From contig JALVDG010000379.1 in NCBI GenBank assembly GCA_027009095.1, positions 1-7,624 of the forward strand: 7,624 bases of DNA, read 5' to 3'. The notes beneath the pieces are model-generated. The model did no database searches. It saw only the letters and a list, made by a program, of their open reading frames with translations, and was not told the origin of the DNA. Made by a program: the position numbers and the translations under genes. Numbering within the stretch: the first letter of the stretch is position 1; each line of letters begins with the position of its first letter. Positions 7,559 through 7,624 of the stretch are shown one piece after another. Origin of the DNA: Thiotrichaceae bacterium (GTDB lineage: Bacteria; Pseudomonadota; Gammaproteobacteria; Thiotrichales; Thiotrichaceae).

Positions 7559-7624
7559 TTATTTTCTTTTTTTCCAAAGCATATTGAAGATACGTTCACC
7601 GAGTAAGATCGCGAGTATAAGGGC
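7559..7624 (-). CDS. C-terminal end of a membrane protein (partial, cut by window edge)
   Basis: An open frame enters from the right edge and ends at TAA (7559-7561). The visible 21 residues are a hydrophobic stretch (ALILAILLG), then ERIFNMLW and the basic tail KKRK. This looks like the end of a final transmembrane helix with a short cytoplasmic positively charged tail. It stops five bases before the NTAQ1-like ATG on the same strand, so the two probably share a transcript. Too little is visible to name the family, and coding status rests on composition and this tight spacing. Confidence 0.55.
   Translation of the reverse strand, partial: ALILAILLGERIFNMLWKKRK

Overview
The window is a compact, AT-rich bacterial segment, most likely from a gammaproteobacterium. 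The TusE-type DsrC-family protein and the large thioester-type alpha-2-macroglobulin lipoprotein suggest this, but no rRNA or marker gene fixes the taxon. Every supported gene lies on the minus strand, so transcription runs from the right edge to the left edge. I see no tRNA, rRNA, CRISPR array, transposase or prophage gene.

In transcription order, the right edge (7559-7624) holds the last 21 codons of a membrane protein. Five bases later comes a clear homologue of the protein N-terminal glutamine amidohydrolase NTAQ1 (7032-7553), with its Cys-His-Asp residues in place. A 435-bp intergenic region follows. It contains two adjacent GC-rich hairpins (6898-6947 and 6957-6996) in otherwise AT-rich DNA, and then the leader of the next gene. 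That gene (657-6596) covers most of the window. It encodes a 1979-residue periplasmic lipoprotein of the bacterial alpha-2-macroglobulin family, with an intact CLEQ thioester motif and an extra C-terminal SH3b-like domain. After a 194-bp gap with a TATAAT box and a dyad, a short tusE-like gene (124-462) encodes a sulfur-relay protein. A 17-bp perfect inverted repeat lies 62 bp beyond its stop codon (15-62).

The genes do not form one obvious pathway. NTAQ1 would act in the cytoplasm, turning N-terminal Gln into Glu and so possibly feeding an N-degron pathway. The macroglobulin would act in the periplasm as a protease trap. TusE would act in the cytoplasm in tRNA 2-thiouridine synthesis. Only the membrane protein and NTAQ1 look operonic; the spacing suggests the other two are transcribed separately. 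The best leads are the bacterial NTAQ1, the macroglobulin-SH3b fusion, and the unexplained hairpin elements. I did not find convincing evidence for a wholly new multi-gene system.
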